DNA of 64,000 bases from Agromyces aureus (GTDB lineage: Bacteria > Actinomycetota > Actinomycetes > Actinomycetales > Microbacteriaceae): positions 744,001 through 808,000 of the forward strand of contig NZ_CP013979.1 in NCBI RefSeq assembly GCF_001660485.1, written 5' to 3'. The notes under the pieces were generated by a model. That model was not told the DNA's origin, made no database searches, and worked only from the letters and a program-made list of their open reading frames with translations. Within the stretch, counting starts at the first letter, position 1. Each line of letters starts with the position of its first letter. This document shows, piece after piece, positions 39,742 through 48,580 of the stretch. The position numbers were made by a program, and so were the translations under genes.

Positions 39742-39790
39742 TTGTGCCGTCTCGCACGTGTCCCATAGCGTTGCCGATGGAACCGGTTCC
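39742..39790 (+). promoter_or_regulatory. Importer promoter with LacI operator 2
   Basis: TTGTGC (39742-39747) and CATAGC (39764-39769) are spaced 16 bases apart. GGAACCGGTTCC (39779-39790) sits at the expected transcription start, so binding would block initiation of the operon at 39835. Confidence 0.7.
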
Positions 39791-39834
39791 GGATCCGCCC
39801 CTGCACCACATTCGCTACTCGACGAGGAGAAGAC

Positions 39835-41193
39835 ATGAGACTCAGAGGGCATCGCCGGCTGACGGCAGCGCTCGTGGCGGCCGCAGCACTCGGCCTCACA
39901 CTCACGGCCTGCACCGGCGACATCGCAGATGAAGACAACGCAGACGTGGACTGCGCCCCCTACGACACGTACGGCACCTTCGAGGGCAAGGAGGTCACGG
40001 TCGCGGGCACCATCCTCGACCTCGAGGCCGATCGCCTCAACGAGTCGTGGGCCGACTTCGAGCAGTGCACGGGCATCTCCGTGGAGTACCAGGGCTCGAG
40101 CGAGTTCGAGGCGCAGATCGCGGTGCTCGCCGAGGGCGGCAACGCTCCCGACGTCGGCATCGTGCCGCAGCCCGGCCTGCTCGCCCGTCTCGCCACCGGA
40201 GGCTGGCTGATCCCCGCCTCGCAGGCCGTCGAAGACAACGTCGACGAGTTCTGGTCCGAGGACTGGAAGAAGTACGGCACCTTCGACGACACGTTCTACG
40301 CGGCACCGCTCATGGCGAGCATCAAGGGCTACGTCTGGTACTCGCCGGCCGAGTTCGAAGAGAAGGGGTACGAGATCCCGAAGACCCTCGACGAGCTCAC
40401 GACCCTGTCCGAGACCATCGCGGCCGAGGGCGACCACAAGCCCTGGTGCGTCGGCCTCGAGTCCGGTGAGGCCACGGGCTGGCCGGGCACCGACTGGGTC
40501 GAGGACTTCGTGCTCCGCCAGTCCGGTCCCGACGTCTACGACCAGTGGGTCACGCACGGCATCCCGTTCAACGACCCGCAGATCGCCGAGGCGTTCGACG
40601 CGGTGGGCGGCTACCTCAAGAACGAGGACATGGTCAACGGCGGCATCGGCGACGTGTCCACGCAGGTCACCGAGGCGTTCCAGACCGCCGGTCTGCCGAT
40701 CCTCGACGGCGAGTGCTCGCTGCACCACCAGGCCTCGTTCTACGAGACCTTCTGGAACCCCGACGGCGGCGATGACGTGAAGGTCGCGTCCGACGGCGAC
40801 GTGTTCGGCTTCCTGCTCCCGCCCGTCAACGCCGACGACCCGCTGTCGGTCACCGGCGGTGGCGAGTTCCCGGTCGCGTTCCGCGACGCCGAAGAGGTCG
40901 AGGCGTTCCGCGCCTACCTCTCCAGCGACCTGTGGGCCAACAACCGCGTGAGCCTCGGCGGCGTCATCAGCGCCAACAAGGGCGTCGACCCCGAGAACGC
41001 GTCGAGCGAGCTGCTCACCCAGTCGATCGAGATCCTCCAGGATCCCGAGACGACGTTCCGGTTCGACGGGTCCGACCTGATGCCCGGTGCCGTCGGCGCC
41101 GACTCCTTCTGGAAGGGCATCGTGGCCTGGGTCGGCGGCGAGGACACCAAGCAGGTGCTCGACACCATCGAGTCCACCTGGCCGACCAGCTGA
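39835..41193 (+). CDS. Sugar ABC transporter substrate-binding lipoprotein (AglE-like CUT1)
   Basis: The 452-residue protein has a lipobox LTLTACTGD (Cys26). The body matches the alpha-glucoside-binding branch of CUT1 proteins: VAGTILDLEADRLNESWADFEQCTGISVEYQGSSEFEAQIAVLAEGGNAPDVGIVPQPGLLARLA, then KPWCVGLESGEATGWPGTDWVEDFVLRQ. Two Cys pairs are visible. It feeds the permeases downstream. The operon lacks a glucosidase and an ATPase, so catabolism must be encoded elsewhere. Confidence 0.92.
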   Translation: MRLRGHRRLTAALVAAAALGLTLTACTGDIADEDNADVDCAPYDTYGTFEGKEVTVAGTILDLEADRLNESWADFEQCTGISVEYQGSSEFEAQIAVLAEGGNAPDVGIVPQPGLLARLATGGWLIPASQAVEDNVDEFWSEDWKKYGTFDDTFYAAPLMASIKGYVWYSPAEFEEKGYEIPKTLDELTTLSETIAAEGDHKPWCVGLESGEATGWPGTDWVEDFVLRQSGPDVYDQWVTHGIPFNDPQIAEAFDAVGGYLKNEDMVNGGIGDVSTQVTEAFQTAGLPILDGECSLHHQASFYETFWNPDGGDDVKVASDGDVFGFLLPPVNADDPLSVTGGGEFPVAFRDAEEVEAFRAYLSSDLWANNRVSLGGVISANKGVDPENASSELLTQSIEILQDPETTFRFDGSDLMPGAVGADSFWKGIVAWVGGEDTKQVLDTIESTWPTS

Positions 41194-41241
41194 TCGGCGC
41201 CGTGTCGCGTCCGGGCTGAGCCGGGGCGCGCACGGCGACGT

Positions 41242-41274
41242 CGAGGGGTGGGGTTCCAAGAACCCCACCCCTCG
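41242..41274 (+). terminator. Intercistronic hairpin after the binding-protein gene
   Basis: CGAGGGGTGGGGTT and AACCCCACCCCTCG form a perfect 14-base-pair stem with a CCAAG loop, about 50 bases past the binding-protein stop and before the permease. It probably allows partial read-through and 3' stabilisation, giving more binding protein than permease. Confidence 0.8.
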
Positions 41275-41326
41275 GCGAACCGGCTTCATCCAACGGCTGA
41301 ATTCAACGAGGAATTTGGGAGGCACG

Positions 41327-42295
41327 ATGACCACGGCCGATCTGCTCGGCAAGATCCTGCAGGTGGTGATGGGGCTCGCCGTGTTCGCGGCGATCGTGGG
41401 CCTCCTCATCTTCTTCATCGACAAGGCGCCCAAGAAGGGGCGCGACTACTGGCAGCTCGTCGGGTTCCTCGCACCTGCGGTGATCCTCGTGGCCGTCGGC
41501 CTCGTCTACCCGGCGATCCGCACGAGCATCCTGGCGTTCCAGACCTCGTCGGGCGCCTGGACGTTCGACAACTTCGTCTGGGCGTTCACGCAGCCCGCCG
41601 CCATCCGCACGCTCATCAACACCGTCATCTGGGTGCTGCTCGTGCCGACCTTCGCGACGGCCGTCGGGCTCGCCTACGCGGTCTTCATCGACCGGTCGCG
41701 CGGCGAGAAGTTCTACAAGGCGATCCTGTTCATGCCGATCGCGATCTCGTTCGTCGGCGCGAGCGTCATCTGGAAGTTCGTCTACGAGTACCGCTCCGGC
41801 GACCGCGAGCAGATCGGCCTGCTGAACGCCATCGTCGTCGCGTTCGGCGGCGAACCCGTGCAGTGGCTGCAGACCGACCCGATCAACACCATCCTGCTCA
41901 TCGTCGTCATGATCTGGGTGCAGACCGGCTTCGCGATGGTCGTGCTGAGCGCGGCCATCAAGGGCATCGCGACCGAGCAGCTCGAAGCGGCGCAGCTCGA
42001 CGGCACCAACGGATGGCAGCGCTTCACGAACGTGATCGTGCCCGGCATCCGAGGGTCGCTCGTCGTCGTGCTCACGACGATCTCGATCGCCACGCTCAAG
42101 GTGTTCGACATCGTGCGCACGATGACCGCCGGAAACTTCAACACCAGCATCGTGGCCAACGAGATGTACACCCAGGCGTTCCGCGCGAGCGAGATCGGGC
42201 GAGGGTCGGCCCTCGCGCTCATCCTGTTCGTCATGGTCCTGCCGATCGTCATCTACAACGTCAACGTGCTCCGCAAGCAGAGGGAGATCCGATGA
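41327..42295 (+). CDS. Sugar ABC transporter permease (AglF/MalF type)
   Basis: The 322-residue protein has an extra N-terminal helix (ILQVVMGLAVFAAIVGLLIFFID) before the usual six. The EAA loop is LEAAQLDGTNGWQRFTNVIVPGI. GGGAGG precedes the ATG at 41327. Together with the next subunit it forms the channel of a CUT1 importer energised by an ATPase encoded elsewhere. Confidence 0.93.
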   Translation: MTTADLLGKILQVVMGLAVFAAIVGLLIFFIDKAPKKGRDYWQLVGFLAPAVILVAVGLVYPAIRTSILAFQTSSGAWTFDNFVWAFTQPAAIRTLINTVIWVLLVPTFATAVGLAYAVFIDRSRGEKFYKAILFMPIAISFVGASVIWKFVYEYRSGDREQIGLLNAIVVAFGGEPVQWLQTDPINTILLIVVMIWVQTGFAMVVLSAAIKGIATEQLEAAQLDGTNGWQRFTNVIVPGIRGSLVVVLTTISIATLKVFDIVRTMTAGNFNTSIVANEMYTQAFRASEIGRGSALALILFVMVLPIVIYNVNVLRKQREIR

Positions 42296-43290
42296 GCATC
42301 GCCCCGCCCGACCTGCCCGTCGGCAAGAACCGAGGCGCCCTCGACGCCACCGCCGACGCCGAGGCCTCCGGTTACGTCGAACCGAAGACCATCAGGGTCA
42401 AGAAGCGCCTCACCTCGCGCACCGCCACGGTCGCGTCGCTCATCATCGCGCTGCTCTGGACGATCCCGACCTTCGGCCTGTTCATCTCGTCGTTCCGGCC
42501 GGCCGAACTGATCCGCACGACCGGGTGGTGGACCATCTTCACCAACCCCGGCTTCACGCTGGAGAACTACCAGGACGTCCTGCTGTCGACCTCGTCGTCG
42601 TCACCGCAGCTCGGCTCGTACATCGTCAACTCGATCGCGATCGCGCTGCTGGCCACGATCATCCCGCTCGTGTTCGCGTCGATGGCCGCGTACGCCTTCG
42701 CGTGGATGCGGTTCAAGGGCGTCGGCGTGCTCTTCGTCATCATCTTCGCGCTGCAGATCATCCCGCTGCAGATGGCCCTGGTGCCGCTGCTGCAGATCTT
42801 CTCGACCGTACTGCGGCCGATGCAGGCGTGGTTGCACGACATCGTGCCGATCATCCCCGAGCAGAACTACCTGCCCCTCTGGATCGCGCACACCATCTTC
42901 GGCCTGCCGCTCGCGATCTTCCTGCTGCACAACTTCATCTCGGAGATCCCGGCCGACGTGATCGAGGCGGCACGCGTCGACGGCGCAACGCACGGCCAGA
43001 TCTTCTTCCGCATCGTGCTGCCGTTGTCGGTGCCCGCGATCGCCTCCTTCGCGATCTTCCAGTTCATCTGGGTCTGGAACGACCTGCTCGTCGCGTTGAT
43101 CTTCTCTGGCGGCACACAAGACGTGGCGCCACTGACCCAACGATTGGCGGAGCTCACCGGAACCAGGGGACAGGACTGGCAGTTGCTCACCGCGGCCGCC
43201 TTCATCTCGATCATCATTCCGCTGATCGTGTTCTTCAGCCTGCAGCGCTACTTCGTGCGAGGGCTGCTCGCGGGCTCGACCAAGGGGTAG
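42292..43290 (+). CDS. Sugar ABC transporter permease (AglG/MalG type)
   Basis: The 332-residue protein has a polar N-terminus of about 50 residues, then six helices (TATVASLIIALLWTIPTFGLFISSF first). The EAA loop VIEAARVDGATHGQIFFRIVLPLSVPAIASF and end FFSLQRYFVRGLLAGSTKG are MalG-type. It overlaps the previous gene by four bases. Confidence 0.94.
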   Translation: MSIAPPDLPVGKNRGALDATADAEASGYVEPKTIRVKKRLTSRTATVASLIIALLWTIPTFGLFISSFRPAELIRTTGWWTIFTNPGFTLENYQDVLLSTSSSSPQLGSYIVNSIAIALLATIIPLVFASMAAYAFAWMRFKGVGVLFVIIFALQIIPLQMALVPLLQIFSTVLRPMQAWLHDIVPIIPEQNYLPLWIAHTIFGLPLAIFLLHNFISEIPADVIEAARVDGATHGQIFFRIVLPLSVPAIASFAIFQFIWVWNDLLVALIFSGGTQDVAPLTQRLAELTGTRGQDWQLLTAAAFISIIIPLIVFFSLQRYFVRGLLAGSTKG

Positions 43291-43315
43291 TCGGGCTTCG
43301 GAACCAGCAGGCAGT

Positions 43316-43347
43316 CGGATGCCGCGGGCGGCCGCCCGCGGCATCCG
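43316..43347 (+). terminator. 32-base perfect palindrome terminator
   Basis: The two 16-base arms (CGGATGCCGCGGGCGG and its exact complement) meet with no spacer, 25 bases past the permease stop. It is an extended form of the GGATGCCGCGGCATCC element dispersed over the window. Confidence 0.75.
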
Positions 43348-43462
43348 CTCGCCCTGGGAGGCTCGCCGTGGCCGCTCGTGCCGACCGACGCCCGGAGCGA
43401 ACAGGCCCGTCGGCTCGACCGCGACGGGCGGTCGGGTCCGAGGCCGGACGTAGGGTTGGCCC

Positions 43463-45436
43463 ATGAGCATGCACGGCGGTGGCGGGGGCGCGCCCGGAGG
43501 GCAATCGGGTCGGTTCGGCAAGCCGCGCACGCGCATCTCGGGTGCCGACGAGTCGGCGCAGCGCGCCGAGAACGACGCGGCGCCGAAGATCCCGAACCTG
43601 CTGGGGCGCATCGGCGAGCTGTTCCGGCCGCATCGCGCCCAGCTGACGGTCGTCGTCGTGCTCGTGCTCGTGGGCGCCGGTCTCAGCGTGATCCCGCCCC
43701 TGCTCACCGAGCGCGCGTTCGACGAGGGCCTGTTCCCGCCCGACCCGGCGAACGACGGCACCACCACCGGGCCGAACCTCCAGGTGCTCGCCTGGATCGT
43801 GGCCGCGATGATCGGCATCTACGTCGTGTCGTCGCTGCTCGCCGTGTGGCAGACGTGGATGACGGCGACGATCGGCAACAACGTCATGGGCGCGCTCCGC
43901 GTGCGCATGTTCACCCACCTGCAGTCGATGGAGCTGAGCTTCTTCACGCGCACGAAGACGGGCGTCATCCAGTCGCGGCTGCAGAACGACGTCGGCGGGG
44001 TCGCCTCGGTGCTGACGAACACCGTCTCGAGCGTGCTGGGCAACACGGTCACCGTGATCTCGGCGTTCGTCGCGATGCTGATCCTCAACTGGCAGCTGAC
44101 GGTCGTCGCGCTCGTGCTGATGCCGTTCATGGTGTTCGCGCAGCGGCGGGTCGGGCGCGTCAGGGCGCGCATCGCGGGCGAGACGCAGGAGTCGCTCTCC
44201 GAGATGACGGCGATCACGCAGGAGACCCTGAGCGTCTCGGGCATCCTGCTCTCGAAGTCGTTCACGCGACAGCAGAACGAGATCGACCGCTACGCCGACG
44301 AGAACCGCAACCAGGTCGGCCTGCAGGTGCGCCAGCAGATGACGGGGCAGTGGTTCTTCGCCATGGTCGGCATCTTCATGTCCTCGATCCCCGCGATCGT
44401 GTACCTCGCGTCGGGCCTGCTCATCGCGAACGGGGCGACGGATGTCACGGCCGGCACGATCGTGGCGTTCACCACCGTGCAGGCGCGGCTGCTGTTCCCC
44501 CTGATGGCGCTCATGCGGGTCTCGCTCGACCTGCAGACCTCGACGGCGCTGTTCGCGCGGATCTTCGAATACCTCGACCTGCGCCCGACCATCGTCGATG
44601 CGCCGAACGCCCGCGACGTCGCGGGTCTCGAGACGCGTCCTCCTGCGTCGGGCGCTCCTCGACCGGCGAGAGCCCTCGGTCGCGTCGAGTTCGAGAACGT
44701 CACCTTCCGGTACCCCGATGCGACGGATGAAACGGCGCCGACGCTCGACGGCGTGAGCTTCGTGATCGAGCCCGGCCAGTTCGCCGCGTTCGTGGGGCCC
44801 TCCGGCGCGGGCAAGACGACCGTGTCGTACCTCGTGCCGCGGCTCTACGAGGCCACCGGAGGCACGGTGCGGTTCGCGGGCGACGACGTGCGCGACCTCC
44901 GGCAGGAGTCGCTCGTGCGCAACATCGGCATCGTGAGCCAGGAGACCTACCTGTTCCACGCCTCGATCGCCGAGAACCTGCGGTACGCGAAGCCCGACGC
45001 GACCGATGCCGAGCTCGAGGCCGCGGCCCGAGCGGCGAACATCCACGAGACCATCGCGTCCTTCCCAGACGGCTACGCGACCACCGTGGGCGAGCGCGGC
45101 TACCGACTCTCGGGCGGCGAGAAGCAGCGCATCGCGATCGCGCGCGTGCTGCTCAAGGACCCGCCCGTGCTCGTGCTCGACGAGGCGACCAGCGCGCTCG
45201 ACACGATCTCCGAGCGCGTCGTGCAGCAGGCCCTCGACGACGCTGCGAAGGGGCGCACCACGATCGCGATCGCGCACCGCCTGTCGACCGTCATCTCGGC
45301 CGACGTGATCTTCGTGGTCGTCGCAGGGCGCATCGTCGAGCGCGGCACGCACGCCGAGCTGGTGGCGGCCGACGGCGTCTACGCGACACTCTCCCGGCAG
45401 CAGGAGCACCTGCCCACGAGCCCCGGTTGGCGATAG
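43463..45436 (+). CDS. ABC exporter, fused permease-ATPase half transporter (MsbA/multidrug type)
   Basis: The 657-residue protein has a Gly-rich start and six transmembrane helices (about 60-360). Its nucleotide-binding domain has Walker A GPSGAGKTT (near 446), signature LSGGEKQR (near 548), Walker B VLVLDEAT and H-loop AHRLST. Family members homodimerise and export lipids, drugs or peptides. A TAGGGT -10 (43451-43456) ends 6 bases before the ATG, so the transcript is probably leaderless and the gene has its own promoter. Confidence 0.92.
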   Translation: MSMHGGGGGAPGGQSGRFGKPRTRISGADESAQRAENDAAPKIPNLLGRIGELFRPHRAQLTVVVVLVLVGAGLSVIPPLLTERAFDEGLFPPDPANDGTTTGPNLQVLAWIVAAMIGIYVVSSLLAVWQTWMTATIGNNVMGALRVRMFTHLQSMELSFFTRTKTGVIQSRLQNDVGGVASVLTNTVSSVLGNTVTVISAFVAMLILNWQLTVVALVLMPFMVFAQRRVGRVRARIAGETQESLSEMTAITQETLSVSGILLSKSFTRQQNEIDRYADENRNQVGLQVRQQMTGQWFFAMVGIFMSSIPAIVYLASGLLIANGATDVTAGTIVAFTTVQARLLFPLMALMRVSLDLQTSTALFARIFEYLDLRPTIVDAPNARDVAGLETRPPASGAPRPARALGRVEFENVTFRYPDATDETAPTLDGVSFVIEPGQFAAFVGPSGAGKTTVSYLVPRLYEATGGTVRFAGDDVRDLRQESLVRNIGIVSQETYLFHASIAENLRYAKPDATDAELEAAARAANIHETIASFPDGYATTVGERGYRLSGGEKQRIAIARVLLKDPPVLVLDEATSALDTISERVVQQALDDAAKGRTTIAIAHRLSTVISADVIFVVVAGRIVERGTHAELVAADGVYATLSRQQEHLPTSPGWR

Positions 45437-45483
45437 GCTCGCACCACGGCCGGGGGAACGCCGATGAGGGCGAGGGGGATCCG

Positions 45484-46959
45484 ATGAGTGATGTCAAAGG
45501 TGACGCGCAGCAACTGCCGAAGAGCGTGAATCGCAAGGTCATCGGGCTCGCCGCAGCCGGTGCCGTCGGCGGTTTCCTCTTCGGATTCGACTCGTCGGTG
45601 GTGAACGGCGCGGTCGATGCGATCCAAGACGAGTTCTCGCTCTCGGCGGCGGTGACCGGGTTCGCGGTCGCGAGCGCCCTGCTCGGCTGCGCGATCGGTG
45701 CCGAACTCGCCGGCCGTCTGGCCGACCGGTTCGGCCGGATCCCGGTGATGATCATCGGCGCCGTGCTGTTCCTCGTCTCGTCGATCGGTGCGGGCTTCGC
45801 GTTCGGCGTCGTCGACCTCATCGTCTGGCGCGTGCTCGGCGGCATGGGCATCGGCATCGCCTCGGTGGTGGCGCCGGCCTACATCGCCGAGATCTCGCCG
45901 AGTGCGATCCGCGGCCGGCTGGCGTCATTGCAGCAGCTCGCGATCGTCTTCGGCATCTTCGCCGCACTGCTCTCCGATTCGCTGTTCGCGGCGGCCGCGG
46001 GCGGCGCCGACCAGCCGTTCTGGTTCGGGCTCGAGGCATGGCGGTGGATGTTCCTCGCGTGCGCGGTGCCGTCGATCGTCTACGGCGTGATCGCCCTGCT
46101 GCTGCCCGAGTCGCCGCGCTACCTGGTCAAGGTGGGCCGCGACAAGCAGGCCGCAGAGGTGCTGGAGCGCATCGGCAGCCCCGACCCCGAGAAGGCCGTC
46201 GCCGACATCACCGGGTCGCTGCACCGCGACGAGGTCGCCGAGTCGCAGGGCACGCTCCGAGGCCCCGTGCTCGGCCTCAAGGGCATCGTCTGGATCGGCA
46301 TCCTGCTGTCGGTGTTCCAGCAGTTCGTCGGCATCAACGTGATCTTCTACTACTCGACGACGCTCTGGAAGGCCGTCGGCTTCGACGAGTCCGACTCGTT
46401 CACGATCAGCGTGTTCACGTCGGTCACGAACATCGTGGTGACCTTCATCGCGATCGCCCTCGTCGACAAGGTCGGTCGTCGCCCACTGCTGCTCATCGGC
46501 TCGACCGGCATGGCGGTCACGCTCGCGACGATGGCGATCGCCTTCGCCAACTCGGTGACCGTCGACGGCGAGGTGAGCCTGCCGGGAGCCTGGGGCCCGG
46601 TCGCGCTCGTCGCCGCGAACCTGTTCGTGGTCGCGTTCGGTTTCTCGTGGGGTCCGCTCGTGTGGGTGCTGCTCGGCGAGATCTTCCCCAACAGCATCCG
46701 TGGTCGCGCGCTCGGCCTCGCGGCCGCGGCGCAGTGGATCGCGAACTTCCTCATCACGGTGTCGTTCCCGTCGATGTCCGAGTTCTCGCTGTTCTGGACC
46801 TACGCGATGTACGCGGCGTTCGCGGTGCTCTCGTTCGTCTTCGTGCTCTGGAAGGTGCCGGAGACCAAGGGCATGGCGCTCGAGGACTCCGAGGCGGTCT
46901 TCGCCGCCGGCACCGCGCGCGACAAACGGCGGCGCGCAAGCCAGGCCGCCGCAGGGTAG
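45484..46959 (+). CDS. Sugar:H+ symporter (MFS sugar porter family)
   Basis: The 491-residue transporter has all sugar-porter marks: GGFLFGFDSSVVNGA in helix 1, GRLADRFGRIPVM, RVLGGMGIGIASVVAPAYIAEISPSAIRGRL, PESPRYLVK, QQFVGINVIFYYST, DKVGRRPLLLIG and PETKGMALED. It resembles XylE/GalP-type symporters. GAGGGGG precedes the ATG. Its stop codon TAG is itself part of the TAGGGT -10 box of the downstream cysteine leader. Confidence 0.93.
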   Translation: MSDVKGDAQQLPKSVNRKVIGLAAAGAVGGFLFGFDSSVVNGAVDAIQDEFSLSAAVTGFAVASALLGCAIGAELAGRLADRFGRIPVMIIGAVLFLVSSIGAGFAFGVVDLIVWRVLGGMGIGIASVVAPAYIAEISPSAIRGRLASLQQLAIVFGIFAALLSDSLFAAAAGGADQPFWFGLEAWRWMFLACAVPSIVYGVIALLLPESPRYLVKVGRDKQAAEVLERIGSPDPEKAVADITGSLHRDEVAESQGTLRGPVLGLKGIVWIGILLSVFQQFVGINVIFYYSTTLWKAVGFDESDSFTISVFTSVTNIVVTFIAIALVDKVGRRPLLLIGSTGMAVTLATMAIAFANSVTVDGEVSLPGAWGPVALVAANLFVVAFGFSWGPLVWVLLGEIFPNSIRGRALGLAAAAQWIANFLITVSFPSMSEFSLFWTYAMYAAFAVLSFVFVLWKVPETKGMALEDSEAVFAAGTARDKRRRASQAAAG

Positions 46960-46962
46960 GGT
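46957..46962 (+). promoter_or_regulatory. Leaderless promoter of the Cys-rich upstream ORF / cbs
   Basis: TAGGGT lies 7 bases before a GTG start at 46970, matching the leaderless promoter form seen at several other genes here. Its first three bases are the stop codon of the sugar symporter. Confidence 0.6.
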
Positions 46963-46969
46963 GTCTCTC

Positions 46970-47014
46970 GTGCTGCTCACGTGTCGTTGTTGTCGTCGCT
47001 CAGACCGACCATGA
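46970..47014 (+). CDS. Cys-rich 14-codon upstream ORF (cysteine-responsive leader peptide)
   Basis: From the GTG at 46970 the frame reads M-L-L-T-C-R-C-C-R-R-S-D-R-P and stops. Three of codons 5-8 are Cys (all TGT) and it has Arg neighbours. It lies directly behind a leaderless -10 and 78 bases before cystathionine beta-synthase. Actinobacteria are known to use leaderless Cys-tract upstream ORFs to attenuate sulfur genes. Downstream, CCCCTG (47024-47029) can pair with CAGGGG (47075-47080), which contains the ribosome-binding site of the next gene, and CCCGC-TCA-GCGGG (47032-47044) can form a small hairpin. Ribosome stalling when Cys-tRNA is scarce could change that folding. Confidence 0.7.
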   Translation: MLLTCRCCRRSDRP

Positions 47015-47092
47015 CCTTTCGCGCCCCTGCGCCCGCTCAGCGGGTCTCGCACGGCGCACCACGATGACGACACCCAGGGGAGAACCCTCACC

Positions 47093-48460
47093 ATGAAGTA
47101 CGCAGAATCCATCGTCGACCTCGTCGGCAACACGCCGCTCGTGAAGCTCAACCGCGTGGTCGCCGGTGCGACCGAGGCGACCGTGCTCGTGAAGCTCGAG
47201 TACCTGAACCCGGGCGGTTCGGTGAAGGACCGCATCGCCTCGCGCATGATCGACGCAGCCGAGCGCGACGGGCTGCTGCAGCCCGGCGGCACGATCGTCG
47301 AGCCGACCTCGGGCAACACGGGCGTCGGGCTCGCGCTGGTCGCGCAGCAGCGCGGCTACCGGTGCATCTTCGTCGTGCCCGACAAGTTCGGTGAGGAGAA
47401 GCGCAACGTCCTCACGGCCTACGGCGCCCAGGTGGTCGTGACGCCCACGTCGGTCGATCCCGACGGCCCCGAGTCGTACTACAGCGTCTCCGACCGCATC
47501 GTTCGCGAGACGCCCGGCGCCTACAAGCCGAACCAGTTCGCCAACCCGAACGGTCCTCGCGCGCACTTCGAGACCACGGGTCCCGAGATCTGGAACGACA
47601 CCGACGGCCGCATCACGCACTTCGTGGCCGGCATCGGCACGGGCGGCACGATCACCGGCACCGGTCACTACCTGCGCGAGGTCTCGGGCGACCGGGTTCG
47701 CGTGATCGGCGCCGACCCCGAGGGCTCGGTGTACTCGGGCGGCACCGGCCGGCCGTACTTCGTCGAGGGGGTCGGCGAGGACATGTGGCCCGACACGTTC
47801 GACCCCGCGGTGCCGCACGAGGTGCTCGCCGTCTCCGACCGCGACGCGTTCGCGATGACGCGGCGGCTCGCCAACGAGGAGGGGCTGCTCGTCGGCGGCT
47901 CGAGCGGCATGGCGGTCGCGGCCGCCCTGCGCGCCGCGAAGGACGCCTCGCCCGACGACGTGTTCGTGGTGCTGTTGCCCGACGGCGGCCGCGGCTACCT
48001 CGGCAAGATCTTCAACGACAAGTGGATGCGCGCCTACGGCTTCTCGAACGCACCGGAGGGGCACACGATCGCCGACGTGCTCGCCACGAAGGCCGACCGC
48101 ACGGCGCCCCTCGTCTACGTGCACCCGAGCGACAGCGTGCGCGAGGCGATCGACCTGATGGCCTCGACCGGCGTCTCGCAGGTGCTCGTGCTCTCGGCCG
48201 AGCCGCCCGTCGCACTCGGCGAGGTGAAGGGCACCATCACCGAAGACGTGCTACTCGACCAGGTCTTCACGGGCCGGGTCAAGCTCACCGACGAGGTCGC
48301 CGGCGTGATCGGCGAGCAGTTGCCGCTCATCGGCGTCAACGAGCCGGTCTCCGCAGCGCGCACGGCCTTCGCCGACGCCTCCGCGATGCTCGTCACCGAC
48401 GGCGGCAAGGCGCTCGGCGTCATCACGCGCACCGACCTGCTCACCTACCTCTCGGCGTAG
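47093..48460 (+). CDS. cbs: Cystathionine beta-synthase
   Basis: The 455-residue PLP enzyme has the active-site Lys45 in NPGGSVKDRIA, the substrate loop TSGNTG (72-77) and the phosphate loop GIGTGGT (180-186). Two C-terminal CBS domains follow (about 325-455; VYVHPSDSVREAIDLMASTGVSQVLVL and LITRTDLLTYL-like end). It condenses homocysteine with serine (or acts as O-acetylserine sulfhydrylase) to form cystathionine. The next gene encodes cystathionine gamma-synthase/lyase. The Cys-codon leader upstream fits control by cysteine supply. AGGGGAG precedes the ATG. Confidence 0.95.
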   Translation: MKYAESIVDLVGNTPLVKLNRVVAGATEATVLVKLEYLNPGGSVKDRIASRMIDAAERDGLLQPGGTIVEPTSGNTGVGLALVAQQRGYRCIFVVPDKFGEEKRNVLTAYGAQVVVTPTSVDPDGPESYYSVSDRIVRETPGAYKPNQFANPNGPRAHFETTGPEIWNDTDGRITHFVAGIGTGGTITGTGHYLREVSGDRVRVIGADPEGSVYSGGTGRPYFVEGVGEDMWPDTFDPAVPHEVLAVSDRDAFAMTRRLANEEGLLVGGSSGMAVAAALRAAKDASPDDVFVVLLPDGGRGYLGKIFNDKWMRAYGFSNAPEGHTIADVLATKADRTAPLVYVHPSDSVREAIDLMASTGVSQVLVLSAEPPVALGEVKGTITEDVLLDQVFTGRVKLTDEVAGVIGEQLPLIGVNEPVSAARTAFADASAMLVTDGGKALGVITRTDLLTYLSA

Positions 48461-48464
48461 CCGC

Positions 48465-48496
48465 CGGCATCCGCTCGCTCGATTCGACGGATGCCG
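48465..48496 (+). other. Hairpin between cbs and metB
   Basis: CGGCATCCG (48465-48473) pairs with CGGATGCCG (48488-48496) around a 14-base loop, immediately after the cbs stop. It could lower read-through into the next gene, but has no U tract. Confidence 0.5.
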
Positions 48497-48580
48497 CGAG
48501 CCCGCGCCTCGCAGACCTCGCGACGCACAGCTCGCGAACCCACCTCAGAGACCCGAACAGAACCAGAAACGGATGTCACG

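Noticed and set aside
46957..47092. S-box (SAM) or T-box riboswitch before cbs
   Set aside because: The interval is too short and lacks the conserved junction elements; the Cys-codon leader explains it better.
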